In this document: piece by piece, positions 61,306 through 64,000 of the stretch
How positions within the stretch are numbered: position 1 is the first letter of the stretch
Layout: each line of letters opens with the position of its first letter
DNA from: Osmia lignaria lignaria
Lineage: Eukaryota > Arthropoda > Insecta > Hymenoptera > Megachilidae
DNA: 64,000 bases
NCBI RefSeq assembly: GCF_051020975.1
Contig: NW_027478158.1
Coordinates: 8,432,001-8,496,000 of the forward strand
Direction: 5' to 3'
Program-made: the position numbers and the translations under genes
Notes under the pieces: generated by a model
Database searches by the model: none
Told to the model about the DNA's origin: nothing
The model's input: only the letters and a program-made list of their open reading frames with translations

Positions 61306-63559
61306 TGATCAGATGCGTAGTTCTCGAGATATATCAAGATATTTAAAAGTTCCGAAGCCGCACCAACATAATAGAGATACAGAAACACCGTGGCCCCTTT
61401 CTTTGAGATAACTCTGCACTAGTGCGAGCCGCAAATGCCACTTCCAGCTTAGCTGTGCAGAAGAAGAACAACAAGAAGAAGAAATATCTCGAAATATGTC
61501 CGTCAGGCCCCTTCCCTTGAGATAAATATGCAAATATCTCGGAAACGAAGCGAGCTATGGCAAAATGTTAAGAGACCTTTTTTGTAGAGAATTAAGTTTC
61601 CTACTTTTTATGTTCTATGATATTTTTTGATCAGATGCGTAGTTCTCGAGATATATCAAGATATTTAAAAGTTCCGAAGCCGCACCAACATAATAGAGAT
61701 ACAGAAACACCGTGGCCCCTTTCTTTGAGATAACTCTGCACTAGTGCGAGCCGCAAATGCCGCTTCCAGCTTAGCTGTGCAGAAGAAGAACTACAAGAAG
61801 AAGAAATATCTCGAAATATGTCCGTCAGGCCCCTTCCCTTGAGATAAATATGCAAATATCTCGGAAACGAAGCGAGCTATGGCAAAATGTTAAGAGACCT
61901 TTTTTGTAGAGAATTAAGTTTCCTACTTTTTATGTTCTATGATATTTTTTGATCAGATGCGTAGTTCTCGAGATATATCAAGATATTTAAAAGTTCCGAA
62001 GCCGCACCAACATAATAGAGATACAGAAACACCGTGGCCCCTTTCTTTGAGATAACTCTGCACTAGTGCGAGCCGCAAATGCCACTTCCAGCTTAGCTGT
62101 GCAGAAGAAGAACAACAAGAAGACGAAATATCTCGAAATATGTCCGTCAGGCCCCTTCCCTTGAGATAAATATGCAAATATCTCGGAAACGAAGCGAGCT
62201 ATGGCAAAATGTTAAGAGACCTTTTTTGTAGAGAATTAAGTTTCCTACTTTTTATGTTCTATGATATTTTTTGATCAGATGCGTAGTTCTCGAGATATAT
62301 CAAGATATTTAAAAGTTCCGAAGCCGCACCAACATAATAGAGATACAGAAACACCGTGGCCCCTTTCTTTGAGATAACTCTGCACTAGTGCGAGCCGCAA
62401 ATGCCACTTCCAGCTTAGCTGTGCAGAAGAAGAACTACAAGAAGAAGAAATATCTCGAAATATGTCCGTCAGGCCCCTTCCCTTGAGATAAATATGCAAA
62501 TATCTCGGAAACGAAGCGAGCTATGGCAAAATGTTAAGAGACCTTTTTTGTAGAGAATTAAGTTTCCTACTTTTTATGTTCTATGATATTTTTTGATCAG
62601 ATGCGTAGTTCTCGAGATATATCAAGATATTTAAAAGTTCCGAAGCCGCACCAACATAATAGAGATACAGAAACACCGTGGCCCCTTTCTTTGAGATAAC
62701 TCTGCACTAGTGCGAGCCGCAAATGCCACTTCCAGCTTAGCTGTGCAGAAGAAGAACAACAAGAAGAAGAAATATCTCGAAATATGTCCGTCAGGCCCCT
62801 TCCCTTGAGATAAATCTGCAAATATCTCGGAAACGAAGCTAGCTATGGCAAAATGTTAAGAGACCTTTTTTGTAGAGAATTAAGTTTCCTACTTTTTATG
62901 TTCTATGATATTTTTTGATCAGATGCGTAGTTCTCGAGATATATCGAGATATTTAAAAGTTCCGAAGCCGCACCAACATAATAGAGATACAGAAACACCG
63001 TGGCCCCTTTCTTTGAGATAACTCTGCACTAGTGCGAGCCGCAAATGCCACTTCCAGCTTAGCTGTGCAGAAGAAGAACAACAAGAAGAAGAAATATCTC
63101 GAAATATGTCCGTCAGGCCCCTTCCCTTGAGATAAATCTGCAAATATCTCGGAAACGAAGCGAGCTATGGCAAAATGTTAAGAGACCTTTTTTGTAGAGA
63201 ATTAAGTTTCCTACTTTTTATGTTCTATGATATTTTTTGATCAGATGCGTAGTTCTCGAGATATATCAAGATATTTAAAAGTTCCGAAGCCGCACCAACA
63301 TAATAGAGATACAGAAACACCGTGGCCCCTTTCTTTGAGATAACTCTGCACTAGTGCGAGCCGCAAATGCCACTTCCAGCTTAGCTGTGCAGAAGAAGAA
63401 CAACAAGAAGAAGAAATATCTCGAAATATGTCCGTCAGGCCCCTTCCCTTGAGATAAATATGCAAATATCTCGGAAACGAAGCGAGCTATGGCAAAATGT
63501 TAAGAGACCTTTTTTGTAGAGAATTAAGTTTCCTACTTTTTATGTTCTATGATATTTTT
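61306..63559. repeat. 7-monomer HOR (2254 bp), copy 2
   Basis: This is the tandem duplicate of 59052-61305. A difference is AATAGTTCC near 60704 in copy 1 against AAAAGTTCC here. Confidence 0.92.
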
Positions 63560-63880
63560 TGATCAGAAGCGTAGTTTTCGAGATATATCGAGATATTTAA
63601 AAGTTCCGAAGCCGCACCAACATAATAGAGATACAGAAACACCGTGGCCCCTTTCTTTGAGATAACTCTGCACTAGTGCGAGCCGCAAATGCCACTTCCA
63701 GCTTAGCTGTGCAGAAGAAGAACAACAAGAAGAAGAAATATCTCGAAATATGTCCGTCAGGCCCCTTCCCTTGAGATAAATCTGCAAATATCTCGGAAAC
63801 GAAGCGAGCTATGGCAAAATGTTAAGAGACCTTTTTTGTAGAGAATAAGTTTCCTACTTTTTATGTTCTGTGATATTTTT
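63560..63880. repeat. 321-bp monomer near the right edge
   Basis: The tail reads GAGAATAAGTTTCC, one T short of GAGAATTAAGTTTCC, and also TTCTGTGAT. It starts with the AAGCGTAGTTTTCG module. Confidence 0.9.
63589..63795. repeat. Long-range inverted pair CGAGATATTT with two AAATATCTCG copies
   Basis: In units of the TTTTCGAGATATATCGAG class, CGAGATATTT (63589-63598) is the exact reverse complement of AAATATCTCG, found twice downstream in the same unit (63736-63745 and 63786-63795). Units of the other class read CAAGATATTT and lose one pair. Pairing across about 150-200 bases is possible in single strands or transcripts. No function is shown. Confidence 0.6.
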
Positions 63881-64000
63881 TAATCAGATGCGTAGTTCTC
63901 GAGATATATCAAGATATTTAAAAGTTCCGAAGCCGCACCAACATAATAGAGATACAGAAACACCGTGGCCCCTTTCTTTGAGATAACTCTGCACTAGTGC
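63881..64000. repeat. Partial monomer at the right edge
   Basis: This is the first 120 bases of a monomer, cut by the window edge at CTAGTGC. It starts TAATCAG in place of TGATCAG. The array evidently continues beyond the window. Confidence 0.95.

Larger units (their letters stand above)
1..64000. repeat. Satellite DNA array, 322-bp monomer, about 199 head-to-tail units
   Basis: The same unit recurs without interruption across the window. Anchored on TGATCA, 198 complete monomers lie between 129 and 63880: 180 of 322 bp, eight of 323, nine of 321 and one of 319. These sum exactly to the observed distance. All units share one orientation and nothing unique is inserted. One counted unit is 39% G+C. 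Long homogeneous satellites of this kind are typical of eukaryotic heterochromatin and centromeres. Arthropod origin is my impression from sequence style and is not proven. No gene of any kind is supported. Confidence 0.98.

Noticed and set aside
129..63787. A 74-codon open reading frame on the minus strand of nearly every monomer, encoding a Ser/Cys-rich peptide
   Set aside because: The apparent start is TTG, not ATG. The frame shifts with every unit because 322 is not a multiple of 3. One-base indels and stop losses (TGATCC, TGATCG units) are tolerated and copied. There is no sign of a promoter or a gene-like context. It is a by-product of a repeated sequence that happens to lack stops.
1..64000. 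CRISPR array or bacterial repeat locus
   Set aside because: The repeat fills the whole period, with no unique spacers, and the 322-bp unit is far longer than CRISPR repeats. No cas-like or other bacterial gene is present.
1..64000. Transposon-derived or viral sequence
   Set aside because: I saw no terminal repeats bounding a unit, no target-site duplications, and no reverse transcriptase, transposase or capsid-like frames. Origin from a transposon tail remains possible but has no support inside this window.

Overview
The whole 64,000-base window is one uninterrupted, head-to-tail satellite DNA array. I see no gene, RNA gene, transposon, CRISPR array or unique sequence in it. Taking the TGATCA hexamer as the start of the repeat unit, positions 129 to 63880 hold exactly 198 complete monomers, with a partial monomer at each end. 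The basic unit is 322 bp and about 39% G+C (127 of 322 in the unit I counted). By position bookkeeping, 180 units are 322 bp, eight are 323 bp, nine are 321 bp and one is 319 bp. All are in the same orientation.

A long homogeneous satellite of this kind means a eukaryotic chromosome, most plausibly pericentromeric, centromeric or other heterochromatin. The style of the unit (AT-rich, many short ATATCTCG-like dyads, about 320 bp) resembles arthropod satellites. That is an impression only; I do not recognise the species or a named family.

Layout. (1) 1-9 kb: diverse monomers arranged as two near-identical copies of a 14-monomer higher-order repeat (HOR, period 4507 bp). (2) 9-17.5 kb: monomers mostly with a CTAGTGCGAGCCG core, with partial 6-monomer (1932 bp) and 14-monomer (4508 bp) periodicities. 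(3) 17.5-45 kb: a heavily shuffled zone. A three-monomer cassette recurs eight times, and there are dimer (644 bp), trimer (964 bp), 9-monomer (2899 bp) and 16-monomer (5154 bp) duplications. Some segments are shared over 16.7 and 26 kb. (4) 45-49 kb: a transition. (5) 49.4-64 kb: a homogenised zone with four copies of a 6-monomer HOR (1932 bp) inside a 21-monomer super-repeat (6762 bp), then a 7-monomer HOR (2254 bp).

Each monomer is rich in short dyads. It also carries a diverged internal direct duplication of about 50-70 bp, spaced 112-114 bp apart, which suggests the 322-bp unit grew from a smaller ancestor. The minus strand of almost every monomer has a 74-codon open frame. It begins at TTG, changes reading frame from one monomer to the next (322 is not a multiple of 3) and is best explained as a by-product of the repeat. 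I find no new molecular system here. The interesting content is the nested HOR architecture, the mosaic monomers, and a linked pair of substitutions that swaps one dyad for another.
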